Source of the DNA: Clostridia bacterium
GTDB taxonomy: Bacteria > Bacillota > Clostridia > Lachnospirales > Anaerotignaceae
Direction of reading: 5' to 3'
NCBI GenBank assembly: GCA_022786605.1
Contig: JALFWW010000008.1
Coordinates: 1-64,000, forward strand
Length of the DNA: 64,000 nucleotides
In this document: positions 32,565 through 42,820 of the stretch, one piece after another
Layout: each line of letters begins with the position of its first letter
How positions within the stretch are numbered: the first letter of the stretch is position 1
Translations under genes and position numbers: made by a program
Notes under the pieces: model-generated
Told to the model about the DNA's origin: nothing
The model's input: the letters and a program-made list of their open reading frames with translations, nothing else
Database searches by the model: none

Positions 32565-34544
32565 ATGGACAAACCATTTAAAATACATTCCAAATTTCAG
32601 CCCACCGGCGACCAGCCGCAGGCTATTGAAAAAATAGCCCATGGGTTTCAAAATGGATTGAAATTTCAGACTTTGGTGGGGGTAACAGGTTCCGGGAAAA
32701 CCTTTACCATGGCAAACGTTATTGAAAAAATACAGAAACCTACGCTGGTCATTGCTCATAATAAAACATTGGCAGCCCAGCTTTATAATGAATTGAAGGA
32801 ATTTTTCCCGGAAAATGCTGTAGAGTATTTCGTCAGTTACTATGATTACTATCAGCCGGAAGCCTATGTGCCCAGCACCGATACCTATATTGAGAAAGAT
32901 TCCGCGGTCAATGAAGAAATTGACAAACTGCGTCACTCTGCCACAGCGGCGCTGGTGGAACGGCAGGATGTTATTGTTGTTGCCAGCGTATCCTGTATCT
33001 ATGGTTTGGGCGACCCGGAAGAATACTATGGCATGATGCTTTCGCTCCGTCCCGGTATGGAAAAAGACAGGGATGAAGTGCTGCATAGCCTCATTGAAAT
33101 GCAGTATGACAGAAATGACATGAATTTTGAACGCGGTACTTTTCGTGTCCGTGGGGATGTGGTGGAGATTTTCCCCGTGGCATCTTCGAAATACGCTGTC
33201 CGTGTGGAATTTTTCGGCGATGAAATTGACCGTATCACAGAAATCGACGTGGTGACAGGAGAAATCATTGGCACCAGAAATCATATTTCCATTTATCCTG
33301 CATCTCACTATGTGACTTCGCCGGAAAAAATGCAGATGGCCATTGCCCGTATTGAAGCGGAGCTGGAAGAACGTCTGGCAGAATTGAAGCGAGAGGATAA
33401 GCTGCTGGAAGCCCAGAGATTGGCACAGCGTACCAATTATGATATTGAAATGCTGAAAGAAATGGGATTCTGTACGGGCATTGAGAACTATTCCCGTCAT
33501 TTGTCCTTGAGAGAAGCAGGCAGCACGCCTTTTACACTCATCGACTTCTTCCCTGATGATTTTTTGATCATCGCCGACGAGTCCCATGTTTCTATTCCCC
33601 AGATCCGTGCCATGTACGAAGGAGACAGGTCCAGAAAAACCACACTGGTGGACTTTGGATTCCGTCTGCCTTCCGCTTTGGACAACCGTCCTTTGAAATT
33701 TACGGAATTTGAAAGCAAGATCAATCAGCTGATGTTTGTTTCCGCTACACCGTCTGTGTACGAAAAGGAACATTCCCAGCAGACAGTGGAACAGATCATC
33801 CGTCCCACAGGGCTGTTAGACCCGGAAATTTCTGTGCGACCCATTGCGGGGCAGATCGATGACCTTCTTTCAGAAGTTCAGAAAACCACAGAAAAAGGAC
33901 AGAAAGTGCTGGTAACCACGTTGACCAAGAAAATGGCGGAACGTCTGACAGATTACCTCAGAGAAGCAGGCGTACGGGTGCGTTATCTCCATTCGGATAT
34001 TGATACACTGGAACGACTGGAAATCATCCGTGATTTGCGTATGGATGTGTTTGATGTGCTGGTAGGCATCAACTTGCTGCGAGAAGGTCTGGATATTCCC
34101 GAAGTCAGTCTGGTTGCCATTTTGGATGCGGATAAAGAAGGCTTCCTTCGTTCGGAAACATCCCTCATCCAGACCATTGGCCGTGCCGCCAGAAATGCGG
34201 AAGGTCGTGTCATCATGTATGCTGATGTCATGACGGAAAGCATGCAGAAAGCCATTGACGAAACCAACCGCCGTCGCGGTATCCAGCAGGCTTATAACGA
34301 AGCCCATGGCATTACGCCACAGACCATTGTGAAAAAAGTCCATGACGTCATCCAGATTACCAAAGCGGCAACGGAAAAACAGAAATTCGGTCTGGAAAAA
34401 GACCCGGAATCCATGAGTGAAAAAGAACTGAAAAAACTCATCCAGACGTTGGATAAAGAAATGAAGCATGCTGCCATGGAACTGCAGTTTGAACGGGCGG
34501 CGGAACTGCGTGACAAAATTCTGGAACTGAAAAAACTCATGTAA
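32565..34544 (+). CDS. uvrB: Excinuclease ABC subunit B
   Basis: This 659-aa DNA-damage helicase-like protein has Walker A '[15 protein letters not shown]', the beta-hairpin region '[20 protein letters not shown]', motif '[12 protein letters not shown]', motif VI '[12 protein letters not shown]', and a C-terminal UVR motif ([20 protein letters not shown]). It verifies lesions and recruits UvrC. The ATG at 32565 follows GGAGG. It heads a probable uvrB-acetyltransferase-uvrA operon. Confidence 0.97.
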   Translation: MDKPFKIHSKFQPTGDQPQAIEKIAHGFQNGLKFQTLVGVTGSGKTFTMANVIEKIQKPTLVIAHNKTLAAQLYNELKEFFPENAVEYFVSYYDYYQPEAYVPSTDTYIEKDSAVNEEIDKLRHSATAALVERQDVIVVASVSCIYGLGDPEEYYGMMLSLRPGMEKDRDEVLHSLIEMQYDRNDMNFERGTFRVRGDVVEIFPVASSKYAVRVEFFGDEIDRITEIDVVTGEIIGTRNHISIYPASHYVTSPEKMQMAIARIEAELEERLAELKREDKLLEAQRLAQRTNYDIEMLKEMGFCTGIENYSRHLSLREAGSTPFTLIDFFPDDFLIIADESHVSIPQIRAMYEGDRSRKTTLVDFGFRLPSALDNRPLKFTEFESKINQLMFVSATPSVYEKEHSQQTVEQIIRPTGLLDPEISVRPIAGQIDDLLSEVQKTTEKGQKVLVTTLTKKMAERLTDYLREAGVRVRYLHSDIDTLERLEIIRDLRMDVFDVLVGINLLREGLDIPEVSLVAILDADKEGFLRSETSLIQTIGRAARNAEGRVIMYADVMTESMQKAIDETNRRRGIQQAYNEAHGITPQTIVKKVHDVIQITKAATEKQKFGLEKDPESMSEKELKKLIQTLDKEMKHAAMELQFERAAELRDKILELKKLM

Positions 34545-34564
34545 GATGCGAAAGGGGGAACCCT

Positions 34565-35014
34565 ATGAATTATCGAGTATTGCATCTGGCAGATCTGGAA
34601 TGTTTTCTGGAACTGCGTATGGAATTTTTGCTGTCTTATCAAGACGTACCTAAGACAGAAGATTTTCTGATCATGACAGAAAATTATTTGCGTAAACATA
34701 TGGAAACAGAAGATTTGCTTCTGTTGGCGGCGGAGGAGGAAGGCGAATTGGTGGCGGCCTGTATGGTTTGTTTTTATGAAACTTGCCCCATGGTGGACAA
34801 CCCCTCCGGCAAATATGGAGAATTGCGCAATGTTTATACAAAGCCTGCCTATCGCAGGAAAGGCATTTCCGAAAAACTGGTGGGTATGGCACTGGAAAAA
34901 GCCAAAGAGAGAGGCGTGACCAAAATGCGTCTGCATTATACAGATGATGGTCTGCCTTTGTATCAGAAACTTGGTTTTGTGCCAGAAGAGAGATATATGG
35001 AAAAAGATTTATGA
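34565..35014 (+). CDS. GNAT family N-acetyltransferase
   Basis: This 149-aa GNAT protein has the acetyl-CoA pyrophosphate loop '[20 protein letters not shown]' (Q/RxxGxG/A pattern), and a C-terminal '[20 protein letters not shown]'. The substrate cannot be read from sequence. It sits between uvrB and uvrA with 20- and 38-base gaps, so it is probably co-expressed with nucleotide excision repair. Confidence 0.85.
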   Translation: MNYRVLHLADLECFLELRMEFLLSYQDVPKTEDFLIMTENYLRKHMETEDLLLLAAEEEGELVAACMVCFYETCPMVDNPSGKYGELRNVYTKPAYRRKGISEKLVGMALEKAKERGVTKMRLHYTDDGLPLYQKLGFVPEERYMEKDL

Positions 35015-35052
35015 TACATTTCCTTATTATAATAAGGAAAAAAGGAGAGAAT

Positions 35053-37887
35053 ATGAAAAATGAAATCGTCATCAGGGGTGCCAGAGAGCACAACCTGAAA
35101 AATATAGATTTGACCATTCCCAGAGATCAGCTGGTGGTCTTTACAGGGGTCAGCGGCTCCGGGAAAAGCTCCCTTGCCTTTGATACCCTTTACGCGGAAG
35201 GACAGCGCAGATATGTGGAATCTCTGTCCTCTTATGCCAGACAGTTTTTGGGACAGATGGAAAAGCCTGATGTGGATCAGATTGACGGGCTTTCTCCGGC
35301 TATTTCCATTGACCAGAAAACAACTAGTCATAACCCTCGTTCCACAGTAGGTACTGTGACGGAGATTTATGACTATCTGCGTCTGCTGTATGCCAGAATC
35401 GGTGTGCCCCATTGCCCCAAATGCGGCAAGGAAATCAAAAAGCAGACCATTGACCAGATTGTGGACCGTGTGCTGGAACTGCCGGAACGGACAAAAATCC
35501 AGCTTCTTGCCCCTGTTGTTCGTGGCAGAAAAGGGGAACATGTGAAACTGTTGGAAGACGCGAAGAAAAGCGGCTATGTCCGTGTTCGTGCGGATGGCAT
35601 CATTTACGATTTATCAGAAGAGATCAAGCTGGAAAAGAATAAGAAACATACCATTGAAATCATTGTCGATCGTCTGGTGGTAAAAGAAGGCATCCAGAAA
35701 CGTCTGACAGAATCTATCGAAACCGTTGCGGCATTGACAGGTGGGCTGTTGGTGGTGGATGTGAATCAGGGAGAGGATGAACTGGTATTCAGCCAGAATT
35801 TCTCCTGTCCCGACTGCGGCATTGACCTCATGGAAATCGAGCCCAGACTCTTTTCCTTCAATAATCCCAGCGGCGCGTGTCCTACCTGTACCGGGCTGGG
35901 GATGCAGATGAAGTTTGATGAACAGCTCATTGTGCCAAACGATAGCCTTTCCATTGCAGGCGGCGCCATTGTGGCACCGGGGTATAATTCCATTTCCACA
36001 AAGGATACCATGACACGGGTGCTTTTCGATGCATTGGCGGAAGAATACGGATTTTCTTTGGATACACCTTTCCGTGAACTGCCAGAAGAAATCAGGAAAA
36101 TCATTTTCTATGGTACTGGCGGTAAAAAACTGCGAATCACATACACCAACTACCGTGGTACAGGTTCTTATGATTACGCCTTTGAGGGCATCATTCCCAA
36201 CTTGCAGCGACGTTACAGCGAAACTTCTGAAACCATGCGTGGGGAATATGAGGAATATATGACAAACATCGAATGTCCTTCCTGTCATGGCATGCGTCTG
36301 CGTCCAGAAGTTCTCGCTATTACCGTAGGCGGAAAAAATATTTCTCAGGTCACAGAAATGTCTGTGGCGGATATTCAGAAATTTTTCCAGAATCTTCAGC
36401 TCAGCGGCAGAGATGAAATGATCGCGGAACGGATTTTGAAAGAAATCCATGCCCGTATTGGTTTTTTGGTGGATGTAGGGTTGGAATACCTCACATTGTC
36501 CCGTGCGGCAGGGACCCTTTCCGGCGGGGAAGCCCAGAGAATTCGCCTTGCCACGCAGATCGGTTCCGGTCTGGTAGGTGTTGTGTATATTCTGGATGAA
36601 CCCAGTATCGGTCTCCATCAGCGGGATAATGACAAATTGCTGAAAACATTGCAGCATTTGCGGGACATCGGAAATTCCCTGATTGTTGTGGAACATGACG
36701 AAGATACTATGTATGCGGCGGACTTTATTGTGGACGTAGGACCGGGTGCCGGAAAAGACGGCGGCAATATCATCTGTACCGGCGATGTGGAAGAAATCAA
36801 GGCATGTACAGAATCTTTGACTGGCGATTATCTCAGCGGCAGAAAGAAGATCGAAGTGCCGGAAAAACGCAGACCTGTTAATCCTGAAGCCATGCTTCAT
36901 ATTGTGGGAGCGGCAGAAAATAACCTGAAACAGATCAATGTGGACATTCCCCTTGGGATTTTCACCTGCGTTACAGGTGTCAGCGGTTCCGGCAAAAGTT
37001 CTCTGGTGAACGAAATCCTCTATAAACGATTAGCGAGGGACTTGAATCGGGCGAAACTCCGCCCCGGCAACCATGCAGATATGAACGGACAGAATCAGCT
37101 GGATAAAGTCATCAATATCGATCAGTCTCCCATTGGGCGTACCCCTCGCAGCAATCCAGCGACCTATACAGGACTTTTTGATATGATCCGTGATGTGTTT
37201 GCCCAGACAACAGAAGCAAAAATGCGCGGGTATCAGAAAGGCAGATTCAGTTTTAACGTAAAAGGTGGCAGATGTGAAGCCTGCGCCGGAGATGGTATCA
37301 TCAAAATCGAAATGCACTTCCTGCCGGACATTTATGTGCCTTGTGAAGTATGTCATGGAAAACGGTACAACAGAGAAACACTGGAAGTGAAATATAAGGG
37401 CAAGACCATTTCCGATGTACTGGAAATGACAGTGGAAGAAGCGCTGGAATTCTTTGAAAATATCCCCAGAATCAAAGGAAAATTACAGACATTGTACGAT
37501 GTAGGTCTTTCTTATGTGCAGCTGGGACAGTCATCCACGACCCTTTCCGGCGGGGAAGCCCAGCGGGTGAAATTGGCAACAGAACTGAGCAAGAAAAGCA
37601 CAGGACGCACCATGTATATTTTGGATGAACCTACTACAGGGCTTCATATGGCGGATGTCCATAAACTGGTCCATATCCTCCAGCGGCTGGCAGAAGGAGG
37701 CAATACGGTGGTTGTTATCGAACATAATCTGGATGTGATCAAAACAGCGGATTATATCATCGACTTGGGACCAGAAGGCGGTACCGGCGGCGGTACCATT
37801 GTTGCCTGTGGTACACCAGAGGAGGTCTGTGGTGTGCCGGAATCCTACACAGGAAAATATTTGAAACCTATATTAGATAGAAAATGA
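35053..37887 (+). CDS. uvrA: Excinuclease ABC subunit A
   Basis: This 944-aa ABC-type damage recognition ATPase has two nucleotide-binding halves. The first has Walker A '[19 protein letters not shown]' and ABC signature '[16 protein letters not shown]'; the second has '[15 protein letters not shown]' and '[16 protein letters not shown]'. Zinc cysteines are visible in 'CPKCGKE', 'CPTCTG', 'CPSCHG' and 'CEACAGDG...CEVCHG'. The start is the ATG at 35053, after AAGGAGAG; an upstream in-frame ATG extends into the previous gene. Confidence 0.97.
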   Translation: MKNEIVIRGAREHNLKNIDLTIPRDQLVVFTGVSGSGKSSLAFDTLYAEGQRRYVESLSSYARQFLGQMEKPDVDQIDGLSPAISIDQKTTSHNPRSTVGTVTEIYDYLRLLYARIGVPHCPKCGKEIKKQTIDQIVDRVLELPERTKIQLLAPVVRGRKGEHVKLLEDAKKSGYVRVRADGIIYDLSEEIKLEKNKKHTIEIIVDRLVVKEGIQKRLTESIETVAALTGGLLVVDVNQGEDELVFSQNFSCPDCGIDLMEIEPRLFSFNNPSGACPTCTGLGMQMKFDEQLIVPNDSLSIAGGAIVAPGYNSISTKDTMTRVLFDALAEEYGFSLDTPFRELPEEIRKIIFYGTGGKKLRITYTNYRGTGSYDYAFEGIIPNLQRRYSETSETMRGEYEEYMTNIECPSCHGMRLRPEVLAITVGGKNISQVTEMSVADIQKFFQNLQLSGRDEMIAERILKEIHARIGFLVDVGLEYLTLSRAAGTLSGGEAQRIRLATQIGSGLVGVVYILDEPSIGLHQRDNDKLLKTLQHLRDIGNSLIVVEHDEDTMYAADFIVDVGPGAGKDGGNIICTGDVEEIKACTESLTGDYLSGRKKIEVPEKRRPVNPEAMLHIVGAAENNLKQINVDIPLGIFTCVTGVSGSGKSSLVNEILYKRLARDLNRAKLRPGNHADMNGQNQLDKVINIDQSPIGRTPRSNPATYTGLFDMIRDVFAQTTEAKMRGYQKGRFSFNVKGGRCEACAGDGIIKIEMHFLPDIYVPCEVCHGKRYNRETLEVKYKGKTISDVLEMTVEEALEFFENIPRIKGKLQTLYDVGLSYVQLGQSSTTLSGGEAQRVKLATELSKKSTGRTMYILDEPTTGLHMADVHKLVHILQRLAEGGNTVVVIEHNLDVIKTADYIIDLGPEGGTGGGTIVACGTPEEVCGVPESYTGKYLKPILDRK

Positions 37888-37892
37888 AAAAA

Positions 37893-37928
37893 AGAAAATC
37901 CGATGTATTCGCGTTCATCGGATTTTCT
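37893..37928 (+). terminator. Terminator of uvrB-uvrA operon
   Basis: AGAAAATCCGATG and CATCGGATTTTCT form a perfect 13-pair stem around a 10-nt loop, five bases after the uvrA stop. Confidence 0.85.
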
Positions 37929-38024
37929 GCTGAATAAAAAAATTTTTTTGGTGAAAAAAACGATTTTTTGTTGGAAAATCAAGTTTTTTTCGTTTTGTGA
38001 AACCATCAAAAAATGCGGATGTTA

Positions 38025-38053
38025 TTGACAAATCCGTTGGTTATCAGTACCAT
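38025..38053 (+). promoter_or_regulatory. Promoter of the 38.1-kb hypothetical gene
   Basis: TTGACA (38025-38030), 17-nt gap, TACCAT (38048-38053), 39 bases before the ATG. Confidence 0.65.
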
Positions 38054-38091
38054 AGAAACAGATAGCTTTAGTAAAATTGCGGAGGAAGAAC

Positions 38092-38403
38092 ATGGCAAGA
38101 AAAGAACCTGTTTTGGATTTTGAACAGTCCAGAAAGAGGGTGGCTGATTATTTCGGCTGTGATGGAGATTTTTTTTTGAAACCTCTTTTGGATCTGGAAT
38201 GGGCGATTAAAGGAGATGAAGATTTTCATTTTCTTTCTTATTGGACAGCAGAAGGAAAGAAGATTGACGCTGTGATCGTGAAAAAGGGCGGCGAACCAAT
38301 GATATATGAAACAAAAGACTATACCATGGTGGTGGCGATTGATTGTGTGAAGATCGGTTTTATTTTCCGTAACGGAAAACACATCACCAATGGAGAAGAA
38401 TGA
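38092..38403 (+). CDS. Hypothetical protein
   Basis: This 103-aa soluble protein has alternating strands and no recognised motif. It begins 'MARKEPVLDFEQSRKRVADYFGCDGD' in separate segments of basic and acidic residues, and ends 'VKIGFIFRNGKHITNGEE'. It has no signal peptide or membrane segment. The ATG at 38092 follows GGAGG by six bases and has its own promoter, which supports it as a real gene. I do not recognise the family. Confidence 0.6.
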   Translation: MARKEPVLDFEQSRKRVADYFGCDGDFFLKPLLDLEWAIKGDEDFHFLSYWTAEGKKIDAVIVKKGGEPMIYETKDYTMVVAIDCVKIGFIFRNGKHITNGEE

Positions 38404-38460
38404 GAGAAGAAAAGATCGTTTCGCAAAAAAACGATAGAATGAGTTAGGAACAAGATGTTT

Positions 38461-38552
38461 TTCTGTTTTAACATACTTCTAAAGGCTTTTGTGCAAGCAT
38501 AAAGTAAGTTACAGAAGAACAAATGCCGAAGTGTAAGCAAGTTGCTTTGGCA
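38461..38552 (+). other. Structured leader upstream of the SSB-like gene
   Basis: A long hairpin: TTCTGT, AAC, TACTT on the 5' side (38461-38478) pair with AAGTA, GTT, ACAGAA (38502-38516). An inner GCTT/AAGC stem lies between. A second stem, TGCCGAAG (38524-38531) with CTTTGGCA (38545-38552), follows just before the ribosome site. The GGCA of the second stem could instead pair with CTTTTGTGC (38486-38494), so alternative folds exist. No known RNA family is recognised. Confidence 0.4.
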
Positions 38553-38574
38553 CAGAAAAGGGGAGAAAATGCAA

Positions 38575-39249
38575 ATGAACAGTTTGCCTGAAAACAATTC
38601 CGTTGTCATTACGGGTGTGATTGTGGAAGATGGCGTATTCAGCCATGAAGTTTACGGTGAAGGCTTTTATACATTTAAAATTTCTTCGGAACGACTCAGT
38701 GAAAATGCGGATATTCTGCCGATCACTGTGTCGGAGCGTTTATTGACGAATCAGGAAATCAAACGAGGAAAGAAAGTAAAGATCAAAGGACAGCTCAGAA
38801 GTTATAACAATTATACGGGAAATCGCAGTCGATTGGTACTGACAATTTTTGTCAGAGACATTCAAGTGCTGGATGAGGAACAGATGCATAACGAAAATGA
38901 GATCGTCCTGAATGGCTTTATCTGCAAGGCGCCCATTTATCGAAAAACGCCTTTTGGCAGAGAAATTTCCGATGTTTTGATTGCGGTAAACCGTGCGTAC
39001 AATAAGTCAGACTATATTCCTTGCATCACATGGGGACGGAACGCGAGATACATTTCTTCTCTGGAAGTGGGTACAGCCGTGAAAGTATGGGGACGTATCC
39101 AGAGCCGTGTGTATCAGAAGAAAAATGGCGATCAGATAGAAGAACGGATGGCTTATGAAGTATCCGTGTCTAAAATATCTCTGCATACAGAAGAAGATAC
39201 GCTGCGTGAAAACACGACGGAGGAAACACAGGCTGATTTGGCAGAATAA
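38575..39249 (+). CDS. SSB-like single-stranded DNA-binding protein (two OB-like parts)
   Basis: This 224-aa protein resembles the single-strand-binding/primosomal PriB type. The first part (about 8-100) has 'VVITGVIVEDGVFSHEVYGE', 'FKISSERLS' and 'IKGQLRSYNNYTGNRSRL'. The second (about 108-205) has 'NEIVLNGFICKAPIYRKTP' followed by 'VLIAVNRAYNKSDYIPCITW', the classic SSB 'ADVLIAVNR...DYIPC' pattern. It lacks the acidic PF tail of housekeeping SSB, so it is a secondary, clostridial-type family member. The ATG at 38575 is used because 38569 is too close to GGGGAG. Confidence 0.78.
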   Translation: MNSLPENNSVVITGVIVEDGVFSHEVYGEGFYTFKISSERLSENADILPITVSERLLTNQEIKRGKKVKIKGQLRSYNNYTGNRSRLVLTIFVRDIQVLDEEQMHNENEIVLNGFICKAPIYRKTPFGREISDVLIAVNRAYNKSDYIPCITWGRNARYISSLEVGTAVKVWGRIQSRVYQKKNGDQIEERMAYEVSVSKISLHTEEDTLRENTTEETQADLAE

Positions 39250-39261
39250 CAGGAGTGAACA

Positions 39262-39747
39262 ATGGTGAAAACAGGACAAATTGCAATTTATTACGGCGCA
39301 GGCAGAGGCAAAACAAGTGTATCTCTGGGCAAAGGCATTCGTGCCCTTGGTGAAAACCTGCGGGTGGTTATGATCCAGTTTATGGATTATCATAACAATC
39401 AGGAAATTGCATTACTGGAAAAACTGGAACCGGATTTTCGTATTTTCCATTTTGAAAAAGACCGGGGAGGTACGGAAATGACAGAAGAAATTCGTAAAGA
39501 AATCGCTTCGGAAATACGAAATGCCTTTAACTTTACGAAAAAAATCCTGGATACAGGCGAATGTGACATGCTGATGCTGGATGGTATTTTGGAATGTGTG
39601 GAAGAAAATTATCTGTCTGAAGAAGAAGTGGCGGAAATGATGGAAAAGCGTCCAGATACCATGGACATGATTTTGACAGGTACCAGTCTGCCGCCATCCA
39701 TTGCCCAGAAAGCAGACCGCATTTATCAGATTGTAACAGAAAAATAA
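39262..39747 (+). CDS. Cob(I)yrinic acid a,c-diamide adenosyltransferase-like (CobO/BtuR family)
   Basis: This 161-aa P-loop protein has Walker A 'YGAGRGKTSVSLGKGIRA' near residue 12 and a family-like 'ILDTGECDMLMLDGILECV' Walker B region. The C-terminal 'LTGTSLPPSIAQKADRIYQI' occupies the place of the usual LTGRxxP motif, with the Arg replaced. The family adenosylates corrinoids for coenzyme B12. It lies 12 bases after the SSB-like gene. No other cobalamin gene is in the window, so the precise substrate is uncertain. Confidence 0.78.
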   Translation: MVKTGQIAIYYGAGRGKTSVSLGKGIRALGENLRVVMIQFMDYHNNQEIALLEKLEPDFRIFHFEKDRGGTEMTEEIRKEIASEIRNAFNFTKKILDTGECDMLMLDGILECVEENYLSEEEVAEMMEKRPDTMDMILTGTSLPPSIAQKADRIYQIVTEK

Positions 39748-39780
39748 ATCCCATTTCAATAAAAAAAGACTGTGCTTTTG

Positions 39781-39845
39781 GCACTGCTTCGTAAGAAAGT
39801 AAAAAAGCTGAAATCCTTTTCATACATAGGATTTCAGCTTTTCTA
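39781..39845. repeat. Partial palindromic repeat, copy C, acting as bidirectional terminator
   Basis: GCACTGCTTCGTAAGAAAG followed by a hairpin with a perfect 15-pair stem (AAAAGCTGAAATCCT, 39803-39817, with AGGATTTCAGCTTTT, 39828-39842). Order and sequence resemble the left half of the element at 9470. It lies between the converging CobO-like and dapB genes and should stop both transcripts. Confidence 0.6.
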
Positions 39846-39875
39846 TTTACCGATGATGTTTTTTCTGGAATCTGT

Positions 39876-40628
39876 TTATGCCAGAACTTCTTTCATGGAG
39901 TACAGACCAGCAGGCTGTTCAGCCAGGAATTTCGCGGCTTTTACAGCGCCAACGGCAAACACTTCTCTGCTGGAAGCATGGTGGCTAAGGGTGATGACTT
40001 CATCACGTCCTGCGAAGATCACATCATGTTCCCCAACGATATTGCCGCCGCGGATGGCATGGATACCGATTTCTGTGCGTTCCCGTTTTTCCCGTTTCTG
40101 GGAACGGTCGTATACATAGTGGAATTTTTCATCCATAGCTGTATTGATGGCGTCAGCCAGTGCCATAGCGGTGCCACTGGGTGCGTCGATCTTCTGGTTA
40201 TGATGTTTTTCTACGACTTCAATGTCAAAGTTTGCATCGTAAAGAATCTGTGCCGCACGCTGTACCAGATCCAGCAGCAAATTTACGCCGATGGACATAT
40301 TAGCGGATTTCAGAACAGCAACGCTTTTAGCGGTTTCTTCCAGTTTTGCCTGTGTTTCATCAGAAAGAGCGGTTGTGCAGACAACAACGGGAATCTGTTT
40401 TTCTTTGGCAAAGTCCAGCAGGGCAGGAACAGCTGTTGCTGTGGAAAAGTCGATGATAACGTCCGCGTCAACAGTACATTCCGCAGGGGAAGCGAATACA
40501 GGGAAATCCAGAGCGGGAACAGCAGGATCAATACCAGCAACAATCTGGCAATCTGGGTCATTTTTCACCAGGTCTGCTACAACATGACCCATTTTGCCGC
40601 CGCAGCCGTGCATGATGATATTTACCAT
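39876..40628 (-). CDS. dapB: 4-hydroxy-tetrahydrodipicolinate reductase
   Basis: This 250-aa NAD(P)H-dependent enzyme of lysine/diaminopimelate synthesis begins 'VNIIMHGCGGKMGHVVADLV', the Rossmann nucleotide loop. It has the substrate motif 'VEKHHNQKIDAPSGTAMALA' with catalytic His-His and Lys. It is the last gene of the asd-dapA-dapB minus-strand cluster. A terminator separates it from dapA. Confidence 0.96.
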   Translation of the reverse strand: MVNIIMHGCGGKMGHVVADLVKNDPDCQIVAGIDPAVPALDFPVFASPAECTVDADVIIDFSTATAVPALLDFAKEKQIPVVVCTTALSDETQAKLEETAKSVAVLKSANMSIGVNLLLDLVQRAAQILYDANFDIEVVEKHHNQKIDAPSGTAMALADAINTAMDEKFHYVYDRSQKREKRERTEIGIHAIRGGNIVGEHDVIFAGRDEVITLSHHASSREVFAVGAVKAAKFLAEQPAGLYSMKEVLA

Positions 40629-40678
40629 AAATCAAAAACCTCCTTCAAATAAGTCGAAACAACAATGTTTAAAAAGAA

Positions 40679-40710
40679 AGAGCCGGAACCTTTTTAGGGG
40701 TTTCCGGCTC
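40679..40710 (-). terminator. Terminator-like hairpin between dapA and dapB
   Basis: On the minus strand GAGCCGGAAACC and GGTTCCGGCTC form a strong stem followed by TTTCTTTTT. It lies 70 bases after the dapA stop, inside the gene cluster, so dapB either depends on read-through or has its own promoter. Confidence 0.8.
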
Positions 40711-40779
40711 GATACAGTTTGGTACGGATGCCCTTACGGAATACATGTATTTTGCTGTTTCAACAGAAACAAATATGTC

Positions 40780-41664
40780 TTATTTCAGCAAACCGTAGTT
40801 TTTCAGCGCGGTTCTCAGTGTTTCCAAGTTCTTTTCTTCCATGTCGCACAGAGGCATACGGCAAGGACCAACTTCGTAACCCATCAGATTCAGAGCTGCT
40901 TTTACAGGGATGGGGTTTACTTCGCAGAACAGGGCGTTGATCAGTTCAATGGCACCCAGCTGCAGTTTTGCAGCGCCTGCTATATCGCCAGCCATGAATT
41001 TTGCGACCATGTCATGAGTGTCTTTGGGAGCGACGTTGGACAGTACGGAGATAACGCCTTTTGCGCCCAGTGCCAGCATAGGAACGATCTGATCATCATT
41101 GCCGCTGTAGATATCGAAGTCAGGACCGCACAGAGCAGCGATTTCCGCAATCTGGGAGAAGTTGCCGCTTGCTTCTTTGATAGCCACGATATTTTTCACT
41201 TTGGACAGTTCATAAACAGTCTTAGGTGCGATGTTGCAGCCGGTACGACCAGGTACGTTATACAGGATAACGGGAATGGAGATGCTGTTTGCAACTGCGG
41301 TGTAGTGCAGGATCAGACCTTTCTGTGTTGCTTTGTTGTAGTAAGGTGTTACCAGCAGAACAGCGTCAGCACCTGCTTTTTCACAGCCCTGTGCCAGTTC
41401 GATGCAGTGAGCGGTATCGTTGCTGCCTGCGCCTGCGATAACAGGAACACGACCGTTCGCGACTTCTTTGGAGAAACGCACACATTCGATCTGCACTTCG
41501 TCAGACAGTGTGGATGCTTCCCCTGTTGTGCCGCAGATGATCAGCGCATCTGTTTCGTTGGCAATCTGGAATTCAATGAGTTCTTTCAGTTTATCAAAAT
41601 TTACGCTGCCGTCAGCGTAGGTAGGGGTAACCAGTGCCACCCCAGCGCCTGTGAAAATAGACAT
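40780..41664 (-). CDS. dapA: 4-hydroxy-tetrahydrodipicolinate synthase
   Basis: This 294-aa TIM-barrel aldolase condenses pyruvate with aspartate semialdehyde. It shows 'GVALVTPTYADGSVNFDKL' at the start, 'IICGTTGEASTLSDEV', the tyrosine in 'VTPYYNKATQKGL', and the Schiff-base lysine in 'VAIKEASGNFSQIAEI'. The start is the ATG at 41664, eight bases after GGAGG. It follows asd by 40 bases in the lysine-riboswitch transcript. Confidence 0.97.
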   Translation of the reverse strand: MSIFTGAGVALVTPTYADGSVNFDKLKELIEFQIANETDALIICGTTGEASTLSDEVQIECVRFSKEVANGRVPVIAGAGSNDTAHCIELAQGCEKAGADAVLLVTPYYNKATQKGLILHYTAVANSISIPVILYNVPGRTGCNIAPKTVYELSKVKNIVAIKEASGNFSQIAEIAALCGPDFDIYSGNDDQIVPMLALGAKGVISVLSNVAPKDTHDMVAKFMAGDIAGAAKLQLGAIELINALFCEVNPIPVKAALNLMGYEVGPCRMPLCDMEEKNLETLRTALKNYGLLK

Positions 41665-41704
41665 AAGAATGACCTCCTTCAACTTCTTACACAAATGATT
41701 TGAG

Positions 41705-42700
41705 TTACTGCATGTTTTTTACGATTTCTTCTGCAATCTGTACAGCGTTTGTTGCGGCGCCTTTTCTGATGTTGTCCGCTACAACCCAGATGTTTACACC
41801 GCTTTCCACGCTTTCGTCACGACGTACACGACCGATGAATACTTCATCATGACCCGCAGCATCCACAGCCAGAGGATATTCGTTGGCTTCGGAATTGTTC
41901 TGCAGCACAACACCAGGTGCGTTTTTCAGTGTTTCCAGCAGTTCGTCCATTTCGAAAGGTTTTTCAAATTCAATGTTGATGGATTCACTGTGGCAGTCGA
42001 ATACAGGCACACGAACGGTGGTCGCGGTTACGCGCATGTTGTCGTTATGCAGGATTTTTCTGGTTTCGTTTACCATTTTCATTTCTTCTTTTGTGTAGCC
42101 ATTGTCCAAGAAGGAATCAATGTGAGGCAGGCAGTTGTTTGCGATGGGGTGAGGGAATTTTTTAGGAGCTTCCCCTTTCAGACCGTTTTCCAGATCTTTC
42201 CAGCCTGCAACACCTGCGCCGGATACTGCCTGATATGTGGAGTAAACCACACGTTTGATTTTGTATTTGTCATCCAGTGGTTTCAGGGCAACTATTGCCT
42301 GGATTGTGGAGCAGTTAGGGTTGGCAATGATATTTTTGTGCCAAGCGATGTCCTCGGGATTTACTTCGGGAACAACCAGAGGCACTTCAGGGTCCATACG
42401 CCACTGGGAACTGTTGTCGATGACGATACAGCCGTGTGCCGCCGCAATGGGAGCGAATTTTTCGCTGGTGCCGCCACCTGCGGAGAACAGGGCGATGTCG
42501 ATGGGTTTATCAAAAGAATGTTCTGTCAGTTCTTCTACTGTATATTCTTTGCCGTTGAAAGTCAGTTTGGAGCCAGCGGAACGGCTGGATGCCATTACAT
42601 AGAAGTTTTCGATGGGCAGCTGTCTTTCTTCCAGAACTTTCAGGAATGTTCTGCCTACCATACCAGTTGCGCCTACAACAGCAAGATTGATTTTTTTCAT
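41705..42700 (-). CDS. asd: Aspartate-semialdehyde dehydrogenase
   Basis: This 331-aa enzyme makes aspartate semialdehyde for lysine, threonine and methionine synthesis. It has the NADP loop 'VVGATGMVGRTFLKVLEE', the catalytic cysteine in 'IIANPNCSTIQAIVAL', and 'VSGAGVAGWKDLENG'. The ATG at 42700 is chosen; the open frame upstream lies in the leader after the riboswitch terminator. It is the first gene of the asd-dapA-dapB cluster. Confidence 0.97.
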   Translation of the reverse strand: MKKINLAVVGATGMVGRTFLKVLEERQLPIENFYVMASSRSAGSKLTFNGKEYTVEELTEHSFDKPIDIALFSAGGGTSEKFAPIAAAHGCIVIDNSSQWRMDPEVPLVVPEVNPEDIAWHKNIIANPNCSTIQAIVALKPLDDKYKIKRVVYSTYQAVSGAGVAGWKDLENGLKGEAPKKFPHPIANNCLPHIDSFLDNGYTKEEMKMVNETRKILHNDNMRVTATTVRVPVFDCHSESINIEFEKPFEMDELLETLKNAPGVVLQNNSEANEYPLAVDAAGHDEVFIGRVRRDESVESGVNIWVVADNIRKGAATNAVQIAEEIVKNMQ

Positions 42701-42761
42701 AATGATTGATACCTTCCTTCCCAGAAATACGTTTGTGCGAGAGATGATTTTTGGTAACAAA

Positions 42762-42812
42762 AAAAGCCGGTCAGCGCCGACTGCAAAAAACCATAGGAAA
42801 TAAAACTATGGT
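42762..42812 (-). terminator. Tandem terminators of the lysine riboswitch
   Basis: On the minus strand ACCATAG/CTATGGT followed by six T (42786-42812) forms the first terminator. AGTCGG/CCGGCT followed by seven T (42762-42782) forms a second, so two hairpins stand between the aptamer and asd. Confidence 0.8.
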
Positions 42813-42820
42813 AATTATCC

